From JAOUEA01 sp963821935 (GTDB lineage Bacteria > Actinomycetota > UBA4738 > HRBIN12), in NCBI GenBank assembly GCA_963821935.1, contig CAWGFM010000005.1, forward strand, positions 62,001 to 126,000: a stretch of 64,000 nucleotides of DNA. The letters are read 5' to 3'. Position numbers and translations under genes: made by a program. Under the pieces are notes generated by a model. It was given only the letters and a program-made list of their open reading frames with translations. It did not search any database and was not told where the DNA came from. This document shows positions 16,210 to 24,980 of the stretch, piece by piece. The first letter of the stretch is position 1; each line of letters begins with the position of its first letter.

Positions 16210-17232
16210 TCAGCCGCCCGCGTGCAGCGGCACGGCGACCTCGTCGACGATGCGGCCCACGACCCTGCGCCCCACCTCCGCGCCGGCACGAGCCTGCCGA
16301 GGGATCAGGCGGTGCGCCAGCACGGCGGGCGCCAACGCCTTCACATCGTCGGGCAGCACGAAGTCACGTTCTTCGGTCACGGCTCGCGCTTGCGCGCATC
16401 GCGTCAGCGCGACGGTGGCGCGGGGCGAAGCGCCCAACGCAACCTCAGGGGCTTCTCGGGTGGCCGCGACGATATCCACCACGTACTCGATGATCGCGTC
16501 GTCCACGTGCACCGCTCGGACGCGGCGCTGCGCACGCAACACCTCGTCAGGGGTCAGCACCGCCTGGAGGTCGTTCATGGGATGCGACCGGAGCTGACGG
16601 CGGACGATGTCACTGGCCATGGAGCCGTCTGGATAGCCGACCTGCACCGTCATCGCGAACCGATCCAGCTGCCCTTCCGGCAGCGGATACGTGCCGTGGT
16701 GCTCGACGGGGTTCTCCGTCGCGATCACCACGTAGGGCGCCGGCAACGAATACGTCATGCCTTCCACGGTGACCTGTCGCTCCTCCATGGGCTCCAGCAG
16801 CGCGGATTGGGTTCGAGGCGTGGTGCGGTTGATCTCATCGACCAACACGACGTTGGCGAACACCGGCCCCGGCACGAACCGGAACTCCCCGTTCGCCTGG
16901 TCGTAGACGCTGATGCCGGTGAGGTCGCTGGGGAGCAGGTCGGGTGTGGCCTGGATGCGCGTGAACTCACCGCCGATCGAACGCGCCAGCGCTCTGGCCA
17001 GGGTCGTCTTGCCGACTCCGGGAACACCTTCGAGCAGCAGATTGCCGTCGGCCAACAAGCACACGGCTGCGGTGGTGACGGCTTCGGTGTTGCCGGCGAT
17101 GACGCGCTCGACGTTGCTCACCAGCCGGCGGAACGCGTGCGTCGCCTCGCCCATCGCGGACACGGGCTCGATCACGCTTGAGGCTTCGACAGTGCCGACA
17201 GCAGGCTTGAGCGGATCAGGCCTTGCGGGCAC
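16210..17232 (-). CDS. MoxR family AAA+ ATPase
   Basis: A 340-residue AAA+ ATPase. Walker A is LEGVPGVGKTTLARAL, Walker B is VVLVDEINR, sensor 1 is IATENPVEHHGTYPLPEGQLDRF, and the arginine-finger/sensor 2 region is ALGASPRATVALTRCAQA. MoxR proteins act as chaperones for the neighbouring DUF58/VWA proteins. The GTG at 17232 overlaps the methyltransferase gene by 17 bases. An internal ATG at 17154 would give a more usual 314-residue protein and is an alternative start. Confidence 0.9.
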   Translation of the reverse strand: MPARPDPLKPAVGTVEASSVIEPVSAMGEATHAFRRLVSNVERVIAGNTEAVTTAAVCLLADGNLLLEGVPGVGKTTLARALARSIGGEFTRIQATPDLLPSDLTGISVYDQANGEFRFVPGPVFANVVLVDEINRTTPRTQSALLEPMEERQVTVEGMTYSLPAPYVVIATENPVEHHGTYPLPEGQLDRFAMTVQVGYPDGSMASDIVRRQLRSHPMNDLQAVLTPDEVLRAQRRVRAVHVDDAIIEYVVDIVAATREAPEVALGASPRATVALTRCAQARAVTEERDFVLPDDVKALAPAVLAHRLIPRQARAGAEVGRRVVGRIVDEVAVPLHAGG

Positions 17233-18076
17233 GCAATGAGTACATGAGTGGGATCGTCCCCCGTTGCTCTGGAGGAAACCCGTGATGACCGGTTGGCAAA
17301 GGGGTCAGGAAGGGAGCGGGCCAGTCGAGCACCCGCTTCTCATCGAGCATCTCGATCCGAAGCCCGTTGCTCGCCAACGCGGTCACGATCTCGCCGAGGG
17401 AATGGTTCCACCCGTGCTCGACCTCGGCATCGACGGCCGCACTCGGATCGGCGTAGGAACCCTCGACGGGGAACGACAAAGTCTCCCCGCCCCAATAGTC
17501 ATATGCCAGCCGCAGTCCGTTGGGCTGGGTCTGATCGTCGTCGATCGCCCACATGACCGGATGGCCTTCGTGGATGTAGAAGATTCCTCCCGGCTTCACG
17601 AATCCGGCGATCGTTCGAGCCCAGGGCGCGAGATCGGGCAGCCAGCCCAGCGCGCCGCGCCCGGTGTAGACGACGTCGAACGTCTCACCCTCCAGCGGTC
17701 CGGGGAGATCGTAGACATCCGAGACCAGGAACCTCGATCGGCCCGCGAGTCCCGTCTCGGCCGCCAGCTCGCTCGCGAATGCGATCGCGGGCTCAGAGAA
17801 GTCGACCCCGGTGACGCTCGACGCGCCGAGCCGGGCCCATGACAAGGTGTCGAGCCCGAAGTGGCACTGCACATGCAGCAGAGACGCGCCGCCGACGTTC
17901 CCAACCTCATCTCGCTCCCACTGTTCGATGCGCACGTCGTTCGGGTTATCGCGGAACCGCTGCACGTCGTAGAACTCACCCGCCGTGTGGATCCCGGTCC
18001 ACGCATCCCACAGCTTCCGGTTGTCCGCGATCTCGGCGGCGTGGTCACCGCCTCGTGAGGCCTCGCCTGCGCTCAC
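17216..18076 (-). CDS. Class I SAM-dependent methyltransferase
   Basis: A 286-residue protein with motif I LLHVQCHFGLDTLSWARLGA, then VTGVDFSEPAIAFA, motif II FDVVYTGRGALGWL and motif III GFVKPGGIFYIHEGHP. The GxGxG of motif I is replaced by CHFG, as in a known subgroup of small-molecule methyltransferases. The substrate is unknown. Its GTG start overlaps the stop of the agmatinase-like gene (GTGA), so the two are translated together. Confidence 0.82.
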   Translation of the reverse strand: MSAGEASRGGDHAAEIADNRKLWDAWTGIHTAGEFYDVQRFRDNPNDVRIEQWERDEVGNVGGASLLHVQCHFGLDTLSWARLGASSVTGVDFSEPAIAFASELAAETGLAGRSRFLVSDVYDLPGPLEGETFDVVYTGRGALGWLPDLAPWARTIAGFVKPGGIFYIHEGHPVMWAIDDDQTQPNGLRLAYDYWGGETLSFPVEGSYADPSAAVDAEVEHGWNHSLGEIVTALASNGLRIEMLDEKRVLDWPAPFLTPLPTGHHGFPPEQRGTIPLMYSLRARKA

Positions 18077-19125
18077 ACCGCTCGCTCCTTCGCGAGGGCG
18101 CTGATGGTCTCCATCACGCAGCGGTGCGCGAGCATGGCGGTGAGCTCGGATGCGTCGTAGGGAGGCGAGACCTCAACCACGTCCATGCCTGCGAGATCCA
18201 CGGCGCCGACGATCTGCCGGACGGCCCTGAGCAGCTCGCGCGCTGACATCCCTCCCGGCTCAGGGGTCCCGGTCCCCGGCGCGGCACTGGGATCGGCCAC
18301 ATCGATGTCGATCGACAGGTAGATGCAGTCCGGACCGTCGAGCGCTTCCGTGATCGCATCGGCGATGACCGCTTCGCTCCCTCGCTCTTCGATCTCGACC
18401 ATGGTGTGCCATCGGAGCTCGTGCTCGCGCATCCAGTCCCAGGTCTCCTTCTCCGGCCAGTAGCCGCGCAAGCCCACCTGGATGAAGTTCCGTCCGTCCA
18501 CCCAACCCTCGTCGATCAGGCGACGCATCGGGGTGCCGTGGGACACGAGCGAGCCGTACACCTCATCACCGGTGTCGGCGTGCGCATCGAAGTGCACGAT
18601 GCCGACCTTCGACGGCCACCGATGGCGGGCGACCGCCGCGGCGCTGGGGTAGGTGATGGAATGGTCCCCGCCCAGCACCAGCGGGATGGCGCCGGTGCCG
18701 GCCACGCCGAAGACCTTCTCGTGGGTGACCCGCAAGCCGCGGGCCAGGCGCGACGGCACGACCGGCGCGTCCCCGGCATCAACCACCACCAGGTGCGCGA
18801 ACGGGTCCACGTCCAGTTGGATCGACCACATCGCCGTGGACGACCACGCGGTGGGGGCGTTCCGGATGGCGCGGGGGCCGAACCGGGCCCCCGGTCGCCC
18901 CGAGGTGCCATCATCCAGCGGCACGCCGACGATCGCTGCATCGGCGTTGACCGCAGCGATCGCCTCGGGGTCGGTCGCCCAGGGCAGCTTCTCGAACGAT
19001 CCCCGGCTCTCGATGTAGTACGGCAGGTCCTGCGTCGACCATTCCGACATCTCGTCGTCGACGCGCAACTCGCTCTGTTCGATGCGGAAGTCGGGTGCGG
19101 TTTCCGTGTGACGTTCGTCAGTCAT
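18073..19125 (-). CDS. Agmatinase/ureohydrolase family enzyme
   Basis: A 350-residue binuclear-manganese ureohydrolase. Metal-ligand motifs are LVLGGDHSITYP, GIVHFDAHADTGDEVYG and YLSIDIDVADPSAAPGTGTPEPGG. The family splits guanidino compounds (agmatine, guanidinobutyrate, guanidinopropionate, arginine) into urea and an amine. The N-terminal 60-residue extension and the SGRPGARFGPRAIR segment fit the agmatinase/guanidinobutyrase branch better than arginase, but the substrate is not fixed by sequence. The putrescine or GABA it might form could feed gamma-glutamyl chemistry elsewhere in the window (inference). It starts divergently from the EEP gene, 38 bases away. Confidence 0.85.
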   Translation of the reverse strand: MTDERHTETAPDFRIEQSELRVDDEMSEWSTQDLPYYIESRGSFEKLPWATDPEAIAAVNADAAIVGVPLDDGTSGRPGARFGPRAIRNAPTAWSSTAMWSIQLDVDPFAHLVVVDAGDAPVVPSRLARGLRVTHEKVFGVAGTGAIPLVLGGDHSITYPSAAAVARHRWPSKVGIVHFDAHADTGDEVYGSLVSHGTPMRRLIDEGWVDGRNFIQVGLRGYWPEKETWDWMREHELRWHTMVEIEERGSEAVIADAITEALDGPDCIYLSIDIDVADPSAAPGTGTPEPGGMSARELLRAVRQIVGAVDLAGMDVVEVSPPYDASELTAMLAHRCVMETISALAKERAV

Positions 19126-19151
19126 GGCGGGGATATTGGCACACGCGCGGG

Positions 19152-19157
19152 TAGGGT
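19152..19157 (+). promoter_or_regulatory. Putative -10 element for the EEP-domain gene
   Basis: TAGGGT ends six bases before the GTG start at 19164, with no Shine-Dalgarno sequence, which suggests a leaderless transcript. Confidence 0.4.
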
Positions 19158-19163
19158 CGCGCG

Positions 19164-20078
19164 GTGCGACTGCGCTCCCGCTTCCCCTGGTGGGGTCTGG
19201 TGCTGGCGGCCCTGCCGTGGCTGTGGTTCGTGGTGCGCGGAGCAGACGGGCCGGCAGACCTGATCGCCGTGGCGCTGCCGGCGGTGGGAGTCGTCGCCGT
19301 CGTGGCCGCCGGGGTGCTGCTCGCCTTCCGACGAACCGTCGCAGGCATCACCGCCTCGTCCGTGTTCCTCGTCTGTCTCGTGGCCAGCGCGGGACCCCGG
19401 CTGCCGATCCGCACCGATCCACCGGCCCCGGCGATCACCGTGATCACGAACAACGTCCTCGGCAACAACCTCTCACCTGGTCGAGCCGCGCGGACGATCG
19501 CCTCACGCGATGCCGATGTGATGGTGGCGGTCGAGATCGGACCGGGATTCGTGGACGGCATGGAACGGGAGACCGATCGGTATCCCTTCTCCTCGAAATC
19601 GTTCTCCCAGGCGGTGTGGTCGCGCTGGCCGGTCACGCTCCTTCGCACCCCCGCGTCGCTGCCGGCCGACCGCATCGCCCGATTCGCGGTCGAGGCGGAC
19701 GGGATCCGGGTCGTGGTGTACGCGGTGCATCTGCGGAACCCTCTGCACGAGACGACGTTCGCCGAGCAACACGAGACCGTCGAGCACCTCCTGGCGGCGG
19801 CCGAAGCCGAGACCGATCCCGTGATCGTGGCCGGTGACCTGAACCTGTCGGACCGTTCGGCCGGGTACCGCCTCCTCGAGGGTTCCATGCTCGACGCGAT
19901 GCGGACGGGGTGGTGGGCAGCCAGCACCTATCGGTATGGGTTCTGGCGACAGCTGTCGCTGCGGATCGATCACCTGTTCGTCCCCGAAGCCTGGTGCGCC
20001 GTGGACGCCGAGACCTTCGGACTGCCGGGCTCGGACCATCTCGGCATCGAGACGACCGTGGGACCCTGTCCCTCGTAG
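19164..20078 (+). CDS. Membrane-anchored endonuclease/exonuclease/phosphatase (EEP) domain protein
   Basis: A 304-residue protein with three hydrophobic segments in the first 80 residues, then an extracytoplasmic EEP domain. Motifs include ITVITNNVLGNN, VMVAVEIGPG with the metal Glu, VVVYAVHLRNP, VIVAGDLNLSDRS, and a C-terminal RIDHLFVPEAW ... GSDHLGIETTV with the catalytic Asp-His. This layout is common in actinobacterial proteins thought to hydrolyse phosphodiesters outside the membrane; the real substrate is unknown. GTG start. Confidence 0.85.
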   Translation: MRLRSRFPWWGLVLAALPWLWFVVRGADGPADLIAVALPAVGVVAVVAAGVLLAFRRTVAGITASSVFLVCLVASAGPRLPIRTDPPAPAITVITNNVLGNNLSPGRAARTIASRDADVMVAVEIGPGFVDGMERETDRYPFSSKSFSQAVWSRWPVTLLRTPASLPADRIARFAVEADGIRVVVYAVHLRNPLHETTFAEQHETVEHLLAAAEAETDPVIVAGDLNLSDRSAGYRLLEGSMLDAMRTGWWAASTYRYGFWRQLSLRIDHLFVPEAWCAVDAETFGLPGSDHLGIETTVGPCPS

Positions 20079-20110
20079 TCGTTCGGACGGTTCTGCGCCA
20101 AGCTGGACGC

Positions 20111-20605
20111 GTGAGCTCGATCCCTCAAGTCCCCGGTCCAGAGCAGGTCTCGGTCTGGGACTTCCCCCGGCCTCCGTCCTTGCAGCAGGATCCACGAAGG
20201 GTCGTGGTGACGTTCGCGGGCGAGGTCATCGCCGACACGACGGCCGCGCTCACCGTTCGCGAGACCTCGCACCCACCCACCTGGTACCTGCCGCGTGCCG
20301 ACGTGCGGCGCGAGTTCGTGCGGCCCGGCGAGGGTGCCTCGTTCTGCGAGTGGAAAGGGGCAGCGTCCTACGTCGACGTCGTGGTGGACGACCGGGTTTC
20401 CCGAAACGCGGGCTGGTACTACCCCAGGCCCGGAGGCGACTACGGTGCCCTGGTGGACCACATCGCGTTCTATGCGGGCCGGGTGGACGGGGTCACCGTC
20501 GACGGCGTCGCCGTCGAGCCACAACCCGGTGGGTTCTACGGAGGATGGATCACGCCCGAGGTCGTCGGTCCGTTCAAAGGCGGACCGGGCTCGGGCGGCT
20601 GGTAG
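20111..20605 (+). CDS. DUF427 domain protein
   Basis: A 164-residue protein with the DUF427 core: VVVTFAGEVIADTTAALTVRETSHPPTWYLPRADV, GASFCEWKGAASYVDVVV, and DHIAFYAGRVDGVTVDG. The family is a small conserved beta-fold of unknown function, often single-domain in actinobacteria. Start taken at GTG 20111, 32 bases after the EEP gene stop; upstream readings overlap that gene. A hairpin lies 33 bases after its stop. Confidence 0.8.
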   Translation: MSSIPQVPGPEQVSVWDFPRPPSLQQDPRRVVVTFAGEVIADTTAALTVRETSHPPTWYLPRADVRREFVRPGEGASFCEWKGAASYVDVVVDDRVSRNAGWYYPRPGGDYGALVDHIAFYAGRVDGVTVDGVAVEPQPGGFYGGWITPEVVGPFKGGPGSGGW

Positions 20606-20637
20606 CGCAAGGCGGCCGCGAGGCCCCCATCCATCAT

Positions 20638-20663
20638 GAAGCCCGGCGTTCGCCGAGGGCTTC
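20638..20663. terminator. Hairpin between converging genes
   Basis: A seven-base stem GAAGCCC/GGGCTTC encloses a further GGCG/CGCC stem with a two-base loop and a GA bulge. It lies between the stop of the plus-strand DUF427 gene (20605) and the stop of the minus-strand binding-protein gene (20682). It can work in both directions, but there is no run of T on either side. Confidence 0.55.
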
Positions 20664-20681
20664 GTGACGGCGATGTCCAGC

Positions 20682-21626
20682 CTAGATGATGCCTTCGTTC
20701 GTCAGGAACTCTGTCGCGACCTCGGCGAGGTCCCGCTGCTCCAGGTCCACCGCTCCGACCGCTGCGTTCATGTTCTCGTCCGTGAGTGCGGTGGTGACGC
20801 TGTCGAGCAGGGTCTCGAGCTCAGCGCTCGCGGCATCCTCGCGCACCAATGGCACGAAGTTGCCGTTGGCCTGGAGGTTCATGTCGTCCTCCAGCACGAA
20901 GTACCCCTTCTGGCTGATCACCGGATCGAGCGAGAACAGCTCGGCCACATCGACGGTGCCGCTGTCGATCGCGGCGACGGTCTTCTTGCCACCTTGATCG
21001 AGCGGCCTCACCTCACCGAACTCGATCCCGTAGGTTTCCTGGAGACCCGGGATGCAGAACGGCTGCTCGGGGCATTCGGCGGGCGCGCCCAGAACGAGGT
21101 CTGGAGCGACCGCAGCAACGCTGCTGAGATCGGTGAGGTTGTTCGCGGTCGCCGTCTCCTCCAGGGTCACGAAGACGTTCGTGCTGTTGGCCGGTGAGAA
21201 CTGGTACGTCACGAATCCTCGTTCGGTGGCGGCTTCAGCCAGGGCGTCGGCAACGGTTTGCGGCTCGCCGTTCGCCGTCGCCTTCGGGTCCCAGAATCCC
21301 AATTCGAACCCCGTGTACTCGGGCTTCAGGTCGATCTCGCCCGACTCCAGAGCCGCGTCACTCACATCGCGGGCCGCCAGCTCGAGCTCACGGTTGACCG
21401 TGTACCCATCGGCCTCCAGCACCTGGGCATACATCTCGGCGACCAGCTGGTTCTCGGTGAACGCGCCGGACACGCCGATGGTGAGCTCGCCCTTGGGCGC
21501 GGCTGAAGTGGTGTCGGTGGCTCCATCTCCTTCGGTGCCGTCCCCACCCGAGTCGCTGCACGCGGACGCGAACAACGTCAGCGCCAACAGGCTCGCCCCG
21601 AGGACGTACATGCGGTGGTTCCGCAT
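20682..21626 (-). CDS. Quaternary-amine/osmoprotectant ABC transporter substrate-binding lipoprotein (OpuAC/ProX-like)
   Basis: A 314-residue binding protein with a lipoprotein signal: a basic MRNHRM, a hydrophobic segment, and LFASACSDSGG with the acylated Cys near residue 22. The mature part starts with a Gly/Asp/Thr linker, then GELTIGVSGAFTENQLVAEMYAQ and GEIDLKPEYTGFEL, which are hallmarks of the OpuAC family. These proteins bind glycine betaine, choline or carnitine using aromatic boxes. Start 21626 is chosen for the GGAGGGAG ribosome site directly upstream. The gene follows the two permeases after a 120-base gap and may have its own promoter. Confidence 0.9.
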   Translation of the reverse strand: MRNHRMYVLGASLLALTLFASACSDSGGDGTEGDGATDTTSAAPKGELTIGVSGAFTENQLVAEMYAQVLEADGYTVNRELELAARDVSDAALESGEIDLKPEYTGFELGFWDPKATANGEPQTVADALAEAATERGFVTYQFSPANSTNVFVTLEETATANNLTDLSSVAAVAPDLVLGAPAECPEQPFCIPGLQETYGIEFGEVRPLDQGGKKTVAAIDSGTVDVAELFSLDPVISQKGYFVLEDDMNLQANGNFVPLVREDAASAELETLLDSVTTALTDENMNAAVGAVDLEQRDLAEVATEFLTNEGII

Positions 21627-21686
21627 GGGTCTCCCTCCGATCGGATCTCGTGGGGCGTCCATCTCCCCTGCAGGACGTGAACCGTG

Positions 21687-21692
21687 ACCCTA
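21687..21692 (-). promoter_or_regulatory. Putative -10 element for the binding-protein gene
   Basis: Minus-strand TAGGGT lies 60 bases upstream of the lipoprotein start, in the 120-base gap after the permease genes. A separate promoter would let the abundant binding protein be made in excess. No clear -35 box. Confidence 0.35.
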
Positions 21693-21746
21693 TCAAGGGC
21701 TCGTTCCCGCCTGCTACCCAAGCGCCGGCAGGCCGAACGGGCCGCG

Positions 21747-22496
21747 TCAACTCCGGATCGGCAACTCAGTCGACGCACTGGGATCCCACGCTGCCTCGGG
21801 GGTGGCCCGTCCACGTTTGGACGTGAGCTTGGGTGAGAAGAGCCTGGTCAGGAGCCCGAAGACCAGGTCGATCGTGATCGCGAGCAGAGCGATCAGGATC
21901 GCGCCAGCCACGATCCGCTCGTTCTCACGCAGCGCGAACCCGTCCACGATGTACCGACCCAGCGCGCCGCCAGCCGTCAACGCCCAGAGCCCCGCGGTGG
22001 CCACGATCTGAACCCCGGCCAACCGAAGCCCGGTGAAGATCAACGGCGCTGCCAGGGGGACCTCGATGCGGAATAAGATCTGGGTTCCGCTCATACCCAT
22101 GCCCCTCGCGGCCTCGACCGTGTCGGGATCCACCTGCTGGATGCCCACGTATGTGTTGATCAGGATCACGGGGATCCCCAACAGGGTGAGCGCGAGCACC
22201 ACCGGCGGAAAGCCGAACGCGGTCGTGGGCCACAACTTCACCGCGATCAGGAACGCGATCGACAGGATCGCCAATGAGGGGATGGATCGACCGATGTTGG
22301 CGACCTGCACCGTGGCGAACTGGCCCCGGCGGGTGTGTCCGATCAACAGCCCCACCGGGACCGCGATCGCCGAGGCCACGACCAGCGAGATCAGCGACAC
22401 CTGCACGTGCTCCCACACCCGGATCGGGATGCCATCCGACCCCGACCAGTGCTCCGAGGCGATCAGCCACTGCAGCCCGTCCAGGAACACGTTCAC
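21747..22496 (-). CDS. Quaternary-amine ABC transporter permease
   Basis: A 249-residue integral membrane protein with about five to six transmembrane helices. The inner-membrane permease signature for ATPase docking is VDPDTVEAARGMGMSGTQILFRIEVPLAAP, close to the EAA loop of OpuCB/OpuCD and ProW. The GTG at 22496 overlaps the stop of the other permease (GTGA). Longer readings would cover that gene. With 22493-24300 it forms an importer of the glycine betaine/choline type. Confidence 0.9.
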   Translation of the reverse strand: MNVFLDGLQWLIASEHWSGSDGIPIRVWEHVQVSLISLVVASAIAVPVGLLIGHTRRGQFATVQVANIGRSIPSLAILSIAFLIAVKLWPTTAFGFPPVVLALTLLGIPVILINTYVGIQQVDPDTVEAARGMGMSGTQILFRIEVPLAAPLIFTGLRLAGVQIVATAGLWALTAGGALGRYIVDGFALRENERIVAGAILIALLAITIDLVFGLLTRLFSPKLTSKRGRATPEAAWDPSASTELPIRS

Positions 22497-23200
22497 GTGG
22501 CCACCGCCCGGGTCCCGGCCGCCTTCGTCCAGGGCGTCGCCGTTCGCTGGAGCCACAGGAGCAGCAGGTCCGCCAGCAACGCCAAGACCACCGAGAGCAC
22601 CACGCCCACCATCAGGGGCGTCCAGAAGAAGGTGTTGAGGCCGTCGAGGATGAACTGTCCGAAGCCACCTCGACCGATCAGCGACGCGATCGTGATGAGT
22701 CCGATCGACGAAACGGTGGCGATGCGCACGCCGGCGATGATCACCGGCATCGCGAGCGGCACCTCCACGCGCCACAACAACTGGCGCGAGCTCAAGCCCA
22801 TGCCTACGGCTGCCTCCTTCACGTCCCGGTCAACCGCATCCAGTCCGGCGAGTGAGTTCCGGAACAGGATCAACAGGTTGTAGGTGATCAAGGGGATCGC
22901 CACCGTCGTCAAGGAGAGCCCCGTGATCGGGATCAAGAGCGCGATCGCGGCAAGCGCGGGGATCGTGTAGAAGACGCTCGAGATCCAGGTGATGGGCGCG
23001 ATCACCCACCGCCGGCGTGAAGCCATGATCGCGAGCGGGAACGCGATCACCAGCGCGACACCCACGGAGACCAGCGTGAGCCACACATGCTGGAACCCTC
23101 TCGAGGCGATCTCGTCCAGGTTGTCGCCGATCCAGCTCCACCTCACCAACGGCTGCGTGTCGGTCTGTGCGATCGCCACGCCGAGACCCCCTGCGATCAC
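22493..23200 (-). CDS. Quaternary-amine ABC transporter permease
   Basis: A 235-residue permease, paralogous to the next gene, with EAA-loop sequence VDRDVKEAAVGMGLSSRQLLWRVEVPLAMP and helices such as VFYTIPALAAIALLIPITG. Two different permease subunits beside one ATPase and one binding protein match the OpuC arrangement. The GTG start overlaps the ATPase stop (GTGA). Confidence 0.9.
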   Translation of the reverse strand: MIAGGLGVAIAQTDTQPLVRWSWIGDNLDEIASRGFQHVWLTLVSVGVALVIAFPLAIMASRRRWVIAPITWISSVFYTIPALAAIALLIPITGLSLTTVAIPLITYNLLILFRNSLAGLDAVDRDVKEAAVGMGLSSRQLLWRVEVPLAMPVIIAGVRIATVSSIGLITIASLIGRGGFGQFILDGLNTFFWTPLMVGVVLSVVLALLADLLLLWLQRTATPWTKAAGTRAVAT

Positions 23201-24300
23201 GAGCTGATCTCCTTCGAGATGCGTTCCAGCGTCAAGATCCCCTGATATCGCTGGCCCGAGGACGCCACCACCGCGACGCCGGTCCGCGACGTGACGACCG
23301 AATCCAGCGCTTGACGCAGCGAGTCGTGAGCCGTGACGTAGGCGCTGAACGGCTTCGGGGTCGCGTCCGCGACGGTGGTCGCGCCCCCCAGCATGTCGCG
23401 GTCTACCCAGCCGAGCAGTTCGCCATCATCCACGACGCTGACGAAGTCGAACCCGCCCTGCTCGATCGCGGATCGCGCCTGGTCGGCGGTCGCCGTTGGC
23501 GACGTGACCGGTCCATCCTCCAGCTCGATGTCGCCGACCTTGATCAGCGCGAGCCGCTTCAGGCCGCGTTCGGCGCCAACGAACTCGCGCACGAAGTCGT
23601 TGTCCGGCGCACGCAGGATCTCCTCGGCAGGCGCGAACTGCTCGAGCACGCCGCCCACGTTCAAGATCGCGATGCGGTCGGACAGCTTGATCGCTTCGTC
23701 GACGTCGTGGGTGACGAACACGATCGTCTTCTTGAGGCTCGCCTGGATGTCCAGGAACTGGTCCTGGAGCCTCGCCCGCACGATCGGATCCACCGCCGCG
23801 AATGGCTCGTCCATCAGCATCACGGGCGGATCGGCGGCCAGCGCCCGCGCCACGCCGACCCGCTGGCGCTGACCGCCCGACAGCTCCGCGGGATAGCGAT
23901 CGAGCAACTCCGGGTCCAGGTCGAAGATCTCGGTGAGCTCGTCGACGCGCTGGGAGGCCCGGGCGTCTTCCCAGCCCAGTAACGAGGGGACGGTGGTCAT
24001 GTTCTGACGGATCGTGCGGTGCGGCATCAAACCGGTGTGCTGGATCACGTAGCCGATACCGCGGCGAAGCTCGACCGGGTCGCGCTGCAGCACGTCGGTG
24101 CCATCCAGCAGCAACGAGCCGCCCGTCGGCTCGATCAGCCGGTTGATCATCTTCAGGGTGGTCGTCTTGCCACAGCCCGACGGCCCGACCAACGCGACGG
24201 TCTCGCCCTCCTCGATGTCCAAGCTGAGGCTCGCGACGGCAGCAGCGGACGCCCCCGCGTAACGCTTCTCGATCTGTTGCAACGAGATCATCGTGGTCAC
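23197..24300 (-). CDS. Quaternary-amine ABC transporter ATP-binding protein with CBS domains (OpuCA/ProV-like)
   Basis: A 367-residue ATPase. Walker A is LVGPSGCGKTTTLKM, the Q-loop is GYVIQHTGLMPHRT, the signature is LSGGQRQRVGVARAL, Walker B is VMLMDEPFAAVD, and the switch His is VFVTHDVDEA. Residues about 260-365 form two CBS motifs, which sense ionic strength in OpuA/OpuC ATPases. It is the first gene of the importer operon. Start is a GTG at 24300 (MTTM) or the ATG nine bases later. A minus-strand TAGGAT about 25 bases upstream is a possible -10. Confidence 0.92.
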   Translation of the reverse strand: MTTMISLQQIEKRYAGASAAAVASLSLDIEEGETVALVGPSGCGKTTTLKMINRLIEPTGGSLLLDGTDVLQRDPVELRRGIGYVIQHTGLMPHRTIRQNMTTVPSLLGWEDARASQRVDELTEIFDLDPELLDRYPAELSGGQRQRVGVARALAADPPVMLMDEPFAAVDPIVRARLQDQFLDIQASLKKTIVFVTHDVDEAIKLSDRIAILNVGGVLEQFAPAEEILRAPDNDFVREFVGAERGLKRLALIKVGDIELEDGPVTSPTATADQARSAIEQGGFDFVSVVDDGELLGWVDRDMLGGATTVADATPKPFSAYVTAHDSLRQALDSVVTSRTGVAVVASSGQRYQGILTLERISKEISS

Positions 24301-24327
24301 GAACCACCCCCGGCGGAAGGCCGCATC

Positions 24328-24945
24328 CTAGCCCAGTCGCTCTCCTACCGGGACCGCGACATCGAGCGTGTTCTCCGGTGGCGGCAGGGGGCACGACCAG
24401 CGCGGGTCGTAGGAGCACGATGGCTGGTAGGCGAAGTTGAAATCCAGGATCAGCCGGTCGCCGACCGCTCCCAGGTCGGCGCCCTTGGCGGTGTCCAACA
24501 GGTAGCGACCACCGCCGTAGGTGGTATCGCCGCTGGTGGCGTCTCGGAACGACAAGTAGATGCCGCCCCCGTACTGGTCCAGCCAGAACGTCTGCAGCGA
24601 GGCGGCTTCGCCGAAGAGGTCGAACCGGGCTTCGGCGAACCGAACCATCGACAGGGTGTCGCCGTCGCTGGCACCCACCGGCACCACGTCACCCTCGAGC
24701 CGGGACAGTTCCGCGGTCACCCGAGCGTGCGGGTCGTAGTCGAACACGAACGGGCCGCCGTAGCCCGCACGTTCACTCTCGGGGATCGGCGACTGCGGGT
24801 GGCGCGCGAAGAGCTTGCGTCGCAGCTCACACCACTGCTGCCACCCATGCTCAGGGTCGACGTCCGCACGAACGTCTGCATAGAGCTCGGACACGCGCCT
24901 GCGCCAGTCGGCCAGTGTCGTGATCTGAGGCACGGACGCATCCAT
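24328..24945 (-). CDS. DUF1684 domain protein
   Basis: A 205-residue soluble protein with DUF1684 features: an N-terminal WRRRVSELYADVRADVD helix, ELRRKLFARHPQSPI, the FWLDQYGGGIYLSFRD strand pair, YGGGRYLLDT and the terminal DFNFAYQPSCSYDPRWSCPLPPPEN, the most conserved part of the family. Function is unknown. I chose ATG 24945 because a minus-strand TATGCT box sits exactly seven bases before it, as in other leaderless genes here. An ATG at 24957 would lie inside that box. Confidence 0.8.
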   Translation of the reverse strand: MDASVPQITTLADWRRRVSELYADVRADVDPEHGWQQWCELRRKLFARHPQSPIPESERAGYGGPFVFDYDPHARVTAELSRLEGDVVPVGASDGDTLSMVRFAEARFDLFGEAASLQTFWLDQYGGGIYLSFRDATSGDTTYGGGRYLLDTAKGADLGAVGDRLILDFNFAYQPSCSYDPRWSCPLPPPENTLDVAVPVGERLG

Positions 24946-24952
24946 CCGCTCG

Positions 24953-24958
24953 AGCATA
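24953..24958 (-). promoter_or_regulatory. Putative -10 element for the DUF1684 gene
   Basis: TATGCT on the minus strand, seven bases before the ATG at 24945 and just downstream of the stop of the preceding oxidoreductase gene. Confidence 0.35.
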
Positions 24959-24980
24959 TCCGGGCCACGGACGCCGGAAA